A stretch of 64,000 nt of DNA from an uncultured Arthrobacter sp. (GTDB lineage: Bacteria; Actinomycetota; Actinomycetes; Actinomycetales; Micrococcaceae), in assembly GCF_947495145.1 (NCBI RefSeq), contig NZ_CANLXP010000002.1:1-64000 (forward strand), written 5' to 3'. The position numbers and the translations under genes are program-made. The notes beneath the pieces are model-generated. The model did not search any database, had not been told where the DNA came from, and saw nothing but the letters and a program-made list of their open reading frames with translations. Shown here one piece after another: positions 23,393 through 31,487 of this stretch (the stretch's first letter is position 1; the number at the start of each line of letters is the position of its first letter).

Positions 23393-25069
23393 TCAGAAGA
23401 TCGCGTTGATGCCGTTCCAGCCGGAGCCGAGCGCCGTGCGCGGGAGCCAGCCCGACCGGCCGTTGCCCGCATACAACCAGAGCGCACCGCTTGCGTCCCT
23501 CGCAGCTATGTCGGCGATGCGGTCACCGTTGAGGTCGCCCACGCCCATAATCGCGGTCATGGAGTTCCAGCCGTGTCCGACACGAACGCGTGGAAGCCAC
23601 CCGCCCGAGCCGTTCCCCGGGTACAGCCACAGGATGCCCGCACCATCCCGGGCGAGAAGATCGCTTGTCCGGTCGCCGTTGAGGTCGCCCGGGGCCACGA
23701 TCGCGGTCATGGAGTTCCAGCCGCTTCCCACCCGCACCCGCGGAAGCCACCCGCCTGAGCCGTTCCCCGGGTACAGCCACAATGCACCGGTCGCTCGTTC
23801 GCGGGCCAGCAGATCCACCCGCTGGTCGCCGTTGAAGTCGCCGGGAGCGACGATGCTGCTGAAACCGTTCCAGCCGTGCCCAACCCGTAGGCGGGGCAGC
23901 CAGCCGCCGGTGCCGTTCCCGCGGTAGAGCCACAACACCCCGGTCGCTGTTTCCCGGCCGATGACGTCGGAAGGGCCATCGCCGTTGAAGTCGCCGACTG
24001 TTTCCAGGGCGTTGAAGATACCCCAGCCGTTGCCGATCTGGATTCCGGAATTCAAACGCCCGGCACCGTTCCCTGCGTACAGCCTGAGAGCGCCGGTTGC
24101 GCCGACGCGGGCCAGGATGTCGTTGCGCCAGTCCCCGTTGAACTCAGCGGTTGAGCCGGTCAATGTCGAGGCAGGAATGCGCAGCGGCGTGAAGTTGTAT
24201 GGTTCGCACGTCCGGTCATAGTCGCGGACATCGTCATACCACTGGGAGATATAGACGCGTCCGGCTGAGAAGCTGGGCTGGAAGCACCGGTCGAGCGCCT
24301 CTGTCGGATAATCAAGTCTGCCTGCCGTCGCCCAGACGGGCACGCCCGTCAACCGCCATGGGCCAACGATCTCCTGCCACCCGGCGGTGTAGGAGTAGAA
24401 GCCGTAGGCGAAGCCGGCGTCACGGAGCCCGCGCATGAGCCCCTCGATGATGTACCTGTTGTCCAACCGCTGGGTGAGAGTTGCCGCCGGCCAGGGCTGC
24501 GCGGGACGGGGCTCGACGTCAATCCATACCACCGGCGGCCGGAACCCGGTCCGGTTCAGGCTTTGAACAGCAAACCGGGCCTCGGAATACCCCACATTCG
24601 AGAGGCGGCCGGCCTGCGTTGCAGCCGACCAGGGGCCCTGTCCGCCATAGGTGGCAAGCTGCGCGGCGGTCGGGTACGTGGCCATGGCATAGCCGTGCGC
24701 CGGTTTGGCGTTGGTGCGTGCCCAGGTGACCTGCGCGGCGAGGCAAGGATTCTCGGTGAAGGCAAGCCCGCGGGTCAGCCCGATAATGACGAACTGGGAT
24801 TCGGGCGGCGGCAGCGGAAGGCCGAAACCGCCCTGCGCGGTGGAGCATTGCGGCCAGGAAACGTCATGGCCGAACAGGGGTGCTGCATGAGCGGCAGGAA
24901 CACTAGTGCCCAGCATGCCCAGGATCAGGCTCACCATCAGCAGGCACGTGATCGCGGTCCGGCGGACGAGGGACGGCGGTGCAGGCGACCCGGCGCGGTC
25001 GTACGGTCTACGGGATAAATCTCGAGACGTTCCGGACGAATTCAGTGATGTGGGGGAAATCTCATCCAT
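23393..25069 (-). CDS. Secreted DUF1906 (glycoside-hydrolase-like) protein with FG-GAP/VCBS repeats
   Basis: A 558-residue exported protein. After a signal peptide (about 35-63: twin Arg, a hydrophobic run, then AAHAAP) comes a ~220-residue domain opening GHDVSWPQCSTAQGG and containing VWIDVEPRP, typical of the DUF1906/Rv2525c-like TIM-barrel group related to GH25. The C-terminal ~260 residues hold five repeats of about 50 residues, each with an (E/D)-x-NGD-x3-D calcium-type loop and GWLPRxRVGxGWN. These FG-GAP/VCBS repeats build a beta-propeller-like surface. The start at 25069 has AGGAG 9 nt upstream. A cell-wall or carbohydrate role is inferred; substrate unknown. Confidence 0.85.
   Translation of the reverse strand: MDEISPTSLNSSGTSRDLSRRPYDRAGSPAPPSLVRRTAITCLLMVSLILGMLGTSVPAAHAAPLFGHDVSWPQCSTAQGGFGLPLPPPESQFVIIGLTRGLAFTENPCLAAQVTWARTNAKPAHGYAMATYPTAAQLATYGGQGPWSAATQAGRLSNVGYSEARFAVQSLNRTGFRPPVVWIDVEPRPAQPWPAATLTQRLDNRYIIEGLMRGLRDAGFAYGFYSYTAGWQEIVGPWRLTGVPVWATAGRLDYPTEALDRCFQPSFSAGRVYISQWYDDVRDYDRTCEPYNFTPLRIPASTLTGSTAEFNGDWRNDILARVGATGALRLYAGNGAGRLNSGIQIGNGWGIFNALETVGDFNGDGPSDVIGRETATGVLWLYRGNGTGGWLPRLRVGHGWNGFSSIVAPGDFNGDQRVDLLARERATGALWLYPGNGSGGWLPRVRVGSGWNSMTAIVAPGDLNGDRTSDLLARDGAGILWLYPGNGSGGWLPRVRVGHGWNSMTAIMGVGDLNGDRIADIAARDASGALWLYAGNGRSGWLPRTALGSGWNGINAIF
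23400..24060 (-). repeat. ~150-bp tandem repeats encoding FG-GAP units
   Basis: Within the secreted protein gene, GGAGTTCCAG recurs at 23561 and 23711, and similar blocks occur at about 150-bp intervals on either side. Adjacent units are highly similar at the DNA level, so they arose by recent duplication and could recombine. Confidence 0.7.
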
Positions 25070-25262
25070 GGCTCCGCACTCCTCGTGCCGGTCCAAGTTT
25101 AGAGCTGTTGGAATCAAAGCGCAGGGCTCGAAATGGGATCATTTTGGCATCGATCCGGTCTCGGACCCGTAAAGTGGAGAGCAAAGGAAATTCCTGCTCA
25201 ACGATGCGCGGCCAGGAAGCCCGGCGCCGGACAGGCGCCGTCCCGACGTCGAAAAGAGCCCC

Positions 25263-26483
25263 GTGTCTGCAATGCCCACCGAACGGCCAACCCACAACCT
25301 TGTCCTGGCCATCACCGCGCTGGCCGTGGGCGGTTTCGGCATCGGCACTACCGAGTTCGCCATCATGGGGCTGCTGCCCAATATGGTGGCCGACCTCGGC
25401 GTTGATATCCCCGCCGGCGGGCACGTCATCTCCGCTTACGCGCTCGGCGTCGTCGTCGGTGCTCCCCTGCTTTCCACCCTCGGTGCGCGACTTCCACACA
25501 AGCGCGTGGCACTGGCACTGATGGCACTGTTCACAGCGGGAAACCTTTCCTCCTACGTGGCTGATGATTACGGCTGGCTGTTGGTTTCCCGCTTTATTTC
25601 GGGTCTGCCGCATGGCGCGTTCTTCGGCGTTGCGGCTGTCATTGCCGCGTCGCTGTCCGCACCCACCCGGCGGGCGCATGCCGTAGCCATGGTGATGATG
25701 GGCCTGAGCGTGGCCAACGTCGTCGGAGTGCCTTTCGCTACCTGGCTTGGGCAGCAATACGGCTGGCGGACCATGTTCATCCTCGTGGGGCTTATCGGTA
25801 TCCTCACGCTGCTGCTGATCATCCGCTTCGTACCGCATCAGAACGTGCGCGACGGTGCGAGCATCACCCGCGAACTCGGCGCACTGAAACGCGGGCAGGT
25901 CTGGATGACCCTGCTCATCGGCACAGTCGGCTTCGGCGGGTTCTTCGCGGTCTACACCTACATCGCGCCGACCATGACCGAGGTTGCAGGTGTCTCCGAA
26001 GCCCTGCTGCCGATCGTCGTTGCGCTTTACGGACTGGGAATGATTGCCGGCAACATGGTGGGCGGCCGGCTTGCCGATATCTCGGTGATGGGAACCATCT
26101 ACTGGGTCATGGGCAGTATCTCGGTGTGTCTGTTGGTTTTCACCCTGGCGGTCCAGTGGGCCCCGACGGCGCTGCTGTTCGTCTTCCTTGTGGGTGCAAT
26201 CGGATCGTCGCTGATCCCTTCACTGCAGGTGCGCCTGATGGACGTCTCCCCAGACGCGCCCTCCCTTGCGTCATCCATGAACCATGCCGCGCTCAACACG
26301 GCAAACGCACTGGGCGCGTTCCTCGGCGGTGCGGTCATCGCTCTGGGTTGGGGATACACGGCGCCTGCTCTGGTGGGCGCGGTGCTTGCCGCCTTTGGCC
26401 TCGGCGTGGCGCTGCTCAGCGGTCGGATGGACAGACGCGCTGCTCCGGCGAAGTCCGCGCCGGCAGCAGTTCCTTCCCGCTGA
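25263..26483 (+). CDS. MFS transporter, DHA1 drug/sugar efflux type
   Basis: A 406-residue, 12-helix inner-membrane protein. The N-terminal GGFGIGTTEFAIMGLLPNM and the first-loop GARLPHKRV are typical of AraJ/NepI/Cml-type DHA1 exporters; helix 5 motif C is seen near SVANVVGVPFATWLGQ. Substrates of this branch include sugars, nucleosides or drugs, none of which can be picked here. Start GTG at 25263, with an ATG three codons later possible. The 193-bp upstream region contains a TAAAGT -10 (near 25169) and a perfect 7-bp hairpin CGGCGCC/GGCGCCG in the leader, which could affect expression. Confidence 0.88.
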   Translation: MSAMPTERPTHNLVLAITALAVGGFGIGTTEFAIMGLLPNMVADLGVDIPAGGHVISAYALGVVVGAPLLSTLGARLPHKRVALALMALFTAGNLSSYVADDYGWLLVSRFISGLPHGAFFGVAAVIAASLSAPTRRAHAVAMVMMGLSVANVVGVPFATWLGQQYGWRTMFILVGLIGILTLLLIIRFVPHQNVRDGASITRELGALKRGQVWMTLLIGTVGFGGFFAVYTYIAPTMTEVAGVSEALLPIVVALYGLGMIAGNMVGGRLADISVMGTIYWVMGSISVCLLVFTLAVQWAPTALLFVFLVGAIGSSLIPSLQVRLMDVSPDAPSLASSMNHAALNTANALGAFLGGAVIALGWGYTAPALVGAVLAAFGLGVALLSGRMDRRAAPAKSAPAAVPSR

Positions 26484-26504
26484 CGGGTGGAGGCGGCCCT
26501 CCTC

Positions 26505-27407
26505 CTAGCCGCGCTGGGCGCGCGCAGATGCGTACAGGCACACCGTCGCTGCCGTGCCGACATTCAGGCTCTCGGCGCTGCCGTAAATGGGAACTGACAC
26601 CCGGTAGTCTGCTGAATCCAGCACTTCCTGCGTCAACCCCTGCGCCTCGTTGCCGAAGAGCCAGGCGGTGGGTGCCTCCAGCAGGGGCTTGCGGCTCTCC
26701 TGATCCTTCGCGCCCGACGACGACGGCGCGAGCCGGCGAGCGGCGCTCGCGTCCTGGAGCTCGTCGAGGTTCCAGTCGCCGTACCCGTCAGCTGCCAGTA
26801 CCGTGACGGAGCGGCCCGCAAGCTCTGTAAGGAGATCCCGGATGTCGGCATTGACCACCACGGGCAGGTGAAAAAGCGAACCGACCGTCGACCGCACGGT
26901 CTTCGGATTGTAGACGTCCACGCTTCCGCTCGTGAAGACCACAACATCAGCGCCGGCGGAGTCGGCGGCACGCAGGATAGTGCCGGCGTTACCGGGATCC
27001 CGGACCTCGGCGAGGACGGCGATCAGGCTGGGGCGTCGCTCAAGTACCGAGGCCAGCGGGGAGTCAATGAAACGGCAGACCGCCAAGGCGCCCTGCGGTG
27101 TGACGGTTGAGCTCATCGCGGCCAGGACCTCGGCTGTCACCATCCGCGGCGGAACCACCGCGCCAAACTCAGGGTAGCGTTCGAGGGTTTCAGCGGTCAG
27201 GTATACCTCGTCGACGACGCCGGCCGCCCCGGCATTGATTCGCTCATCATGAAGTCGCAGTGCTTCGCGCACTGCTTGCGGGCCTTCGGCGAGGAAGCGT
27301 TCCTGCTTCAGACGCGCCGAACGCCCCGCAAGCTTTGCTACGTCCCGGACCCGATCGGCTCGGGGGTTGGTCAGTAGCGGTGCCTGGGGGCGTTCGGATG
27401 CGTTCAT
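26505..27407 (-). CDS. TrmH/SpoU-family RNA 2'-O-methyltransferase
   Basis: A 300-residue SPOUT methyltransferase, likely acting on 23S rRNA or tRNA ribose. The N-terminal substrate-binding domain contains RFLAEGPQAVREAL; the knotted C-terminal domain has the three motifs VRDPGNAGTILRAADSAGAD, WLFGNEAQGLTQEVL and SVPIYGSAESLNVGTAATV. It follows rplT by about 40 bp in the infC-rpmI-rplT run, a standard position in Micrococcaceae. The start at 27407 (MNASERPQAP) is chosen from the family N-terminus; an ATG six codons upstream is also possible. Confidence 0.9.
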   Translation of the reverse strand: MNASERPQAPLLTNPRADRVRDVAKLAGRSARLKQERFLAEGPQAVREALRLHDERINAGAAGVVDEVYLTAETLERYPEFGAVVPPRMVTAEVLAAMSSTVTPQGALAVCRFIDSPLASVLERRPSLIAVLAEVRDPGNAGTILRAADSAGADVVVFTSGSVDVYNPKTVRSTVGSLFHLPVVVNADIRDLLTELAGRSVTVLAADGYGDWNLDELQDASAARRLAPSSSGAKDQESRKPLLEAPTAWLFGNEAQGLTQEVLDSADYRVSVPIYGSAESLNVGTAATVCLYASARAQRG

Positions 27408-27447
27408 GAATTGTTCAACCGGCATGTGGGCCGGTCGGGTGCGTGGG

Positions 27448-27831
27448 CTATGCCTGCACCGGCGCAGACGTGTCGGACGGCAGGGCGTCCTTCGCGATCT
27501 GGACGAGGGCAGCAAACGCGTTGGCGTCAGTCACGGCGAGATCTGCCAGCATGCGGCGGTCAACCTCAACGCCAGCGGCCTTCAGGCCCTGGATGAGGCG
27601 GTTGTAGGTGAGGCCGTTGGCGCGGGATGCAGCGTTGATGCGCTGGATCCAAAGCCGACGGAAGTCGCCCTTGCGCTTGCGGCGATCGCCGTAGCTGTAA
27701 ACGAACGAGTGGAGCAGCTGCTCCTTTGCCTTGCGGTACAGGCGCGAACGCTGTCCGCGGTAGCCTTTGGCGCGCTCAAGGATAACTCGACGCTTCTTGT
27801 GGGCATTGACCGCCCGCTTCACACGTGCCAC
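27448..27831 (-). CDS. rplT: 50S ribosomal protein L20
   Basis: A 127-residue basic protein that helps assemble the large subunit by binding 23S rRNA. It starts [18 protein letters not shown] and has the family core [20 protein letters not shown] and [18 protein letters not shown] start with AAGGAG 7 nt upstream. Third gene of infC-rpmI-rplT. Typical length with a short acidic C-terminal extension. Confidence 0.98.
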   Translation of the reverse strand: MARVKRAVNAHKKRRVILERAKGYRGQRSRLYRKAKEQLLHSFVYSYGDRRKRKGDFRRLWIQRINAASRANGLTYNRLIQGLKAAGVEVDRRMLADLAVTDANAFAALVQIAKDALPSDTSAPVQA

Positions 27832-27929
27832 GTGCGTACTCCTTAGTTAGATCGTCCGGACGCGTTGTCCCTCCAGCGGCTGTGCAGCCGCATCTTCGAG
27901 GGTGTCCGGAAGTGGTAGGGGGTGCTGTG

Positions 27930-28124
27930 TTAGACGCCGAGCATCTTTTTGATGACCTTGGTGTCAGCCTTGGACACAATCTGGTCGCTGGCCAGACGGC
28001 GCGTCAGGGTGGAGGGCTTGTGCTCCAGGTAGTGACGGCGGTTGGCCTGCTGGCGCTTGAGCTTTCCGCTACCGGTCAGCTTGAAGCGCTTCTTGGCGCC
28101 ACTGTGTGTCTTCATCTTCGGCAT
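27930..28124 (-). CDS. rpmI: 50S ribosomal protein L35
   Basis: A 64-residue basic large-subunit protein beginning [18 protein letters not shown], diagnostic for L35. AAAGGAG stands upstream of the ATG. It lies 110 bp after infC and 98 bp before rplT, in the conserved translation operon. Confidence 0.98.
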   Translation of the reverse strand: MPKMKTHSGAKKRFKLTGSGKLKRQQANRRHYLEHKPSTLTRRLASDQIVSKADTKVIKKMLGV

Positions 28125-28146
28125 GGAAACCGATCTCCTTTGGTTT

Positions 28147-28167
28147 CCGCCGGCACTTTGCCGGCGG
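28147..28167 (-). other. GC hairpin between infC and rpmI
   Basis: A perfect 8-bp stem CCGCCGGC/GCCGGCGG with loop ACTTT lies between the infC stop and the rpmI ribosome site. Without a T-run it looks more like an RNA-processing or pausing element than a terminator. Confidence 0.35.
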
Positions 28168-28234
28168 CTCTTGCGGTATCCGCAGCTGGCTGCGGTGCTT
28201 ACGTGTTGCCTCGCTGCCTAACGGCAGCCGGCTC

Positions 28235-29410
28235 CTAGTTGGAGCCGGACGGCTTCGGACGGCTTGGCGTGCCCTTGGGCGCCGCCTTGCCGGTTGGCTT
28301 TGGTGCTGCCGCGGGCCGTGGCTTCGGCGTTGCCGCCGGTTTCGGCGCTGCTGCGGGCTTGGGTGCAGCGGACGCAGCAGGCTTGGGAGCCGCTGCCGGC
28401 GCTGCCGCCTCCTTGGGAGCAGCAGCCTTCGGTGCTGCTGCCTTCGGTGCTGCTGCCTTGGGAGCCGCCGCCTTCGGTGCTGCTGCCTTCGGCGCCGCTG
28501 CCTTGGGTTCCCCCGCCTTCGGTGCAGCCGTTTCCTTGGGTTCCCCCGCCTTCGGTGCAGCCGTTTCCTTCGGCGCAGCTACCTCGGACGTGACGTGCGA
28601 AGACTGGCTCTTGGACTCAGCTGCCTCCGGCGCATCAGCAACCGGCGCTGCCACTGCTGACTCCGCCACTGCTGACTCCGTCGCCGCTGCGTCCGTCGCT
28701 GCATTCTCAGTATCAGCAGCAGGTGCTGTGGGCTCAGGAGCGGAAGCCGACGCCGACCGCAATTCCTCGGGAAGCAGGTCCCCGATGCTCTGGGTCATAG
28801 GCGCCTGGGCAGAGGTGTCAACCTTGTCTCTCGCCGACTCATTTGATGCCTTCGCCTCGGCACGCTGGGCAGCGCGGCGAGCTTCAGCCTTCGCCTCAGC
28901 CTTGTTCTTCACCGGCCCGATCACCATCACCATGTTGCGACCGTCAATGCGCGGCGTCGATTCAACAACGCCCACCTCGGCTACATCCTCGGCGAAACGC
29001 TGGAGGAGCCGGATTCCCATTTCGGGACGCTGCTGCTCGCGACCACGGAACTGGATCATCGCCTTGACCTTGTCCCCGGCTCCGAGGAAACGGATCGCGT
29101 GGCCGCGCTTGGTCTCGTAGTCATGGGTATCGATCTTCAGCCGGAAACGGATTTCCTTCAGCACGGTGTTCGTCTGGTTCTTGCGCGCTTCGCGCGCCTT
29201 TACCGCGGCTTCGTACTTGTACTTACCAAAATCCATGAGCTTGGCTACCGGAGGCTTCGCCTGAGGTGCCACCTCAACAAGATCAAGGTCGGACTCAGCG
29301 GCGAGTCGGAGGGCGTCTTCAATGCGGACGATTCCAACCTGTTCGCCTGCAGGGCCTACCAACCGCACCTCTGGGACGCGGATACGATCATTGATTCTTG
29401 GCTCGCTAAT
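28235..29410 (-). CDS. infC: Translation initiation factor IF-3 with long repetitive C-terminal tail; AUU start
   Basis: Keeps ribosomal subunits apart and checks start-codon pairing. Residues 1-170 are complete IF3: an N-terminal domain with [17 protein letters not shown], the linker region [18 protein letters not shown] and a C-terminal domain to VMVIGPVKN. Residues about 170-391 are an unusual tail, charged at first and then made of AAPKA and [11 protein letters not shown] repeats; ordinary IF3 is near 180 residues. Start: no ATG or GTG fits, but ATT at 29410 has AGGAG 6 nt upstream and gives the family opening. AUU is the classic IF3 start used for self-regulation. First gene of infC-rpmI-rplT. 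Confidence 0.95.
   Translation of the reverse strand: MSEPRINDRIRVPEVRLVGPAGEQVGIVRIEDALRLAAESDLDLVEVAPQAKPPVAKLMDFGKYKYEAAVKAREARKNQTNTVLKEIRFRLKIDTHDYETKRGHAIRFLGAGDKVKAMIQFRGREQQRPEMGIRLLQRFAEDVAEVGVVESTPRIDGRNMVMVIGPVKNKAEAKAEARRAAQRAEAKASNESARDKVDTSAQAPMTQSIGDLLPEELRSASASAPEPTAPAADTENAATDAAATESAVAESAVAAPVADAPEAAESKSQSSHVTSEVAAPKETAAPKAGEPKETAAPKAGEPKAAAPKAAAPKAAAPKAAAPKAAAPKAAAPKEAAAPAAAPKPAASAAPKPAAAPKPAATPKPRPAAAPKPTGKAAPKGTPSRPKPSGSN
28411..28566 (-). repeat. Tandem repeats inside the infC tail (6 x 15 bp, then 2 x 33 bp)
   Basis: Six 15-bp units starting with CCTT run from 28411 to 28500 and encode AAPKA. They are followed by two identical 33-bp units (28501-28533, 28534-28566) encoding an 11-residue [11 protein letters not shown] block. 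All are multiples of three. Confidence 0.9.
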
Positions 29411-29450
29411 GTGCTGCTCCTGATGTCCGTCGAAAACCTGGACCGCCTGC

Positions 29451-29492
29451 AAAAAGAGAAGGCCTCCAATTGCATGCGCAATCGAAGGCCTC
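29451..29492 (-). terminator. Intrinsic terminator in the infC leader (attenuator)
   Basis: On the minus strand AGGCCTTCGATTGC and GCAATTGGAGGCCT form a continuous 14-bp stem (two G-U pairs) with a 4-nt loop, followed by TCTCTTTTTGC. This is a good Rho-independent terminator placed about 40 nt before the infC start codon and inside its 5' leader, so it most likely acts as an attenuator for infC-rpmI-rplT. Confidence 0.75.
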
Positions 29493-29564
29493 GGGCATCA
29501 GTGCGTGGCGGACAATCTACTGAGGAATGCCCTTGCACCGACCTGAACCCGGCTGCCTGTAATT

Positions 29565-29630
29565 GCCTCAGGGGCAACGGCGGCAATCGCGGGTGGGAGA
29601 GGACTCCGCTTGCATACTGGTGATCCTTTT
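29565..29630 (-). CDS. Possible 21-residue leader peptide upstream of the infC attenuator
   Basis: A short minus-strand frame reads MKRITSMQAESSPTRDCRRCP and stops about 75 nt before the leader terminator. It contains CRRC just before the stop, the kind of codon cluster seen in sensing peptides. There is only a weak ribosome site (CGGGAACGG). It could be chance; listed because of its place in the leader. Confidence 0.25.
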
Positions 29631-29650
29631 CATGCCGTTCCCGGTCACAA

Positions 29651-29681
29651 AAAATAACGACCCCCAGTCGGTCTGTGACAA
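29651..29681 (-). promoter_or_regulatory. infC: Putative promoter of infC-rpmI-rplT
   Basis: TTGTCA (29676-29681) and TATTTT (29651-29656) are 19 bp apart on the minus strand, placing transcription start about 240 nt before infC and thus creating the long leader with the attenuator. Spacing is longer than ideal. Confidence 0.45.
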
Positions 29682-29691
29682 GCTTACCAGC

Positions 29692-30102
29692 ATGAGCACA
29701 GCAGACAGTAATCCCGATGCCACCCGCCATACCTTTCAGTCTCCCGAGGAGACGCGGGCCGCTTCCGGCCACGCCCAGAATCCCGTTCGGGACATCGCGG
29801 AAGTCGCAGCCGTAGAAGTTATAACAACGTCGGCCGTTCACCTGATGAGTGCGGCCGCCGTCAAATGCGGCCTGGCCGAGGGCGAAGATGCGGAAACCTA
29901 CAAGGATCTCGATGAGGCGCGGAAGCTGATCACCGCACTTGCAGGGTTCATTACCGCTGCGGCACCGGAGATCGGGAGTCAGCATGCCGGCCCGTTGCGG
30001 GACGGGTTGCGCTCCCTGCAGCTCGCCTTCCGCGAGGCGTCGCTCATCCCTGACGCGCCGGGCCAGGGGCCGGGTGAGAAGTTCACCGGTCCCGTGAACT
30101 GA
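29692..30102 (+). CDS. DUF1844 domain protein
   Basis: A 136-residue acidic soluble protein of the actinobacterial DUF1844 family: the core VRDIAEVAAVEVITTSAVHLMSAAAVKCGL followed by DLDEARKLITALAGFITAAAPEIG is the signature. No function is established. The start at 29692 (MSTADSNPDA) is chosen over a longer open frame because the upstream part covers the infC promoter. Divergent from infC, which is its usual neighbour in this lineage. Confidence 0.85.
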   Translation: MSTADSNPDATRHTFQSPEETRAASGHAQNPVRDIAEVAAVEVITTSAVHLMSAAAVKCGLAEGEDAETYKDLDEARKLITALAGFITAAAPEIGSQHAGPLRDGLRSLQLAFREASLIPDAPGQGPGEKFTGPVN

Positions 30103-30145
30103 GCCTCTGAACTGAGCCTTCCGGCAGCGAACGGTTCTACCGGGA

Positions 30146-31450
30146 TCAGGCGGAGCGCCGCCGTCGTACCTGCTGCGCGCCAAGGGCCAGCAGGCTGAGA
30201 GCGGCGGCAGCTGCCCCTACTGCAACGAAGCCGCCCCATGGCCCCACGGAGTCGATCATTACGCCTGCCAGGGGCGCACCCAGCGCCACGCCCGAGGTGA
30301 GTGCCGACCCGTACCAGCCCATGGCCTCGCCCCTGCGTTCCTCGCTGACCAGATGCGCAATCCGTTCCGACGCCGCAGAAAGTACCGGAGCGCACAACAG
30401 GCCCGGCGCGATCGAGAGCAGCGCGAGCATCAGAGTGCTGTCAGCGAAGCCCATCGGAATGGTGAGCACGCTCATCAGAAGCAGGAGCATCAGGGGCGAA
30501 ACCGGCCGGTGCATCGCGCCGTAAATGAGTCCGCCGACAACAGATGCCGAGCACCAGGCGAGGAAGACCCAGCCCAGTTCGAACGCCCGCTTGTTGTCTT
30601 CGAGTACGGCGATGATGCCGACGTCGGTGCCGGCAAGAACGAGGCCTGCCCCTGCCGCCACAATCAGCACCACTGCCACCGGCAGCGTGAGCCACGCGAT
30701 GCTGTGTGCAACACGTGCGCGGGCCCTCACGGATCTGGCCGGCCGCGCTCCCGGTACAAGCTCCGCAGACGCTTCGTTCACGTGGGCCGGCGCGGAAGCC
30801 ACCAGCACTTTCACGGCAGCGGCGTCGTCCTGCGTTGCGGTCGGTGTTCGGCCGACGGCGCCGGGCTGGGCACTTCGGGTGGGCGGGTTGAACCACATGA
30901 GGAACAATCCGGCGACGGCGGTGGAGAGTCCGACGACGGTCAACCCCAGTACCGAGGAAACCTGCGTTGCGAGCACCGCGCCGAGCGCCGGTCCACCCAT
31001 GAAGATCACTTCTGTCGCCACAGCGTCGAGGGTGAAGGCGGTTCGACGAGAGTTCCCACTTACGAGGACGCCCAGGGACTGCCGGACAACGGAGAACACC
31101 GGAAGTGTGAAAAGGCCGCCGATGAGAGCGGCGAGCAGTAGCCACTCGTAGGACAGGTGTGGGGCCACCGACCAGATGACGGCCTCGGCAATCACCGACG
31201 GGATCAGCGCCACCCGCAGGCCGGCTGTATCCACACGCCGGCCACGCCACGGTGCTCCGACGGCGATGCCGATCGTCATCACCGCTGCAACCGCGCCGGC
31301 TTCGGCATAGCCGCGGTCAAGGGTTTGTACCACATGGAGCGTCAGCAGCACCCCTGCGGCCGAATGGGGGAAGCGTGCAATCATGCCCACAAACAGCAGG
31401 CGGCGGACCGGGACAATTCTCAACAGCTCCCGGTAAACGGCAAAGTTCAA
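30146..31450 (-). CDS. MFS transporter of unknown substrate
   Basis: A 434-residue membrane protein with about 12 predicted helices, a first half of six helices ending near LFLMWFNPPT, a charged central loop of ~60 residues (about 195-255), and a second half beginning IAWLTLPVAVVLIVAA. It has the GRRVDTAG-type loop 2-3 motif and belongs with actinobacterial MFS exporters that follow sseB. Start is TTG at 31450 with a weak GAAAGA ribosome site, so the first residues are uncertain. It is the last gene of the his-sseB run. Confidence 0.82.
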   Translation of the reverse strand: MNFAVYRELLRIVPVRRLLFVGMIARFPHSAAGVLLTLHVVQTLDRGYAEAGAVAAVMTIGIAVGAPWRGRRVDTAGLRVALIPSVIAEAVIWSVAPHLSYEWLLLAALIGGLFTLPVFSVVRQSLGVLVSGNSRRTAFTLDAVATEVIFMGGPALGAVLATQVSSVLGLTVVGLSTAVAGLFLMWFNPPTRSAQPGAVGRTPTATQDDAAAVKVLVASAPAHVNEASAELVPGARPARSVRARARVAHSIAWLTLPVAVVLIVAAGAGLVLAGTDVGIIAVLEDNKRAFELGWVFLAWCSASVVGGLIYGAMHRPVSPLMLLLLMSVLTIPMGFADSTLMLALLSIAPGLLCAPVLSAASERIAHLVSEERRGEAMGWYGSALTSGVALGAPLAGVMIDSVGPWGGFVAVGAAAAALSLLALGAQQVRRRRSA

Positions 31451-31487
31451 CGTTCTTCATCTTTCACGCGGGCTCAGCCGCGTGAGT

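Noticed and set aside
25222-25240. CGGCGCC/GGCGCCG hairpin before the MFS gene as a terminator or riboswitch
   Set aside because: Only one short stem, no T-run and no larger conserved fold; too little to call an RNA element.
28239-29120. Plus-strand Ala/Gly/Phe-rich frame opposite infC
   Set aside because: It is the reverse reading of the AAPKA-repeat DNA and only looks like a repetitive protein because of it.
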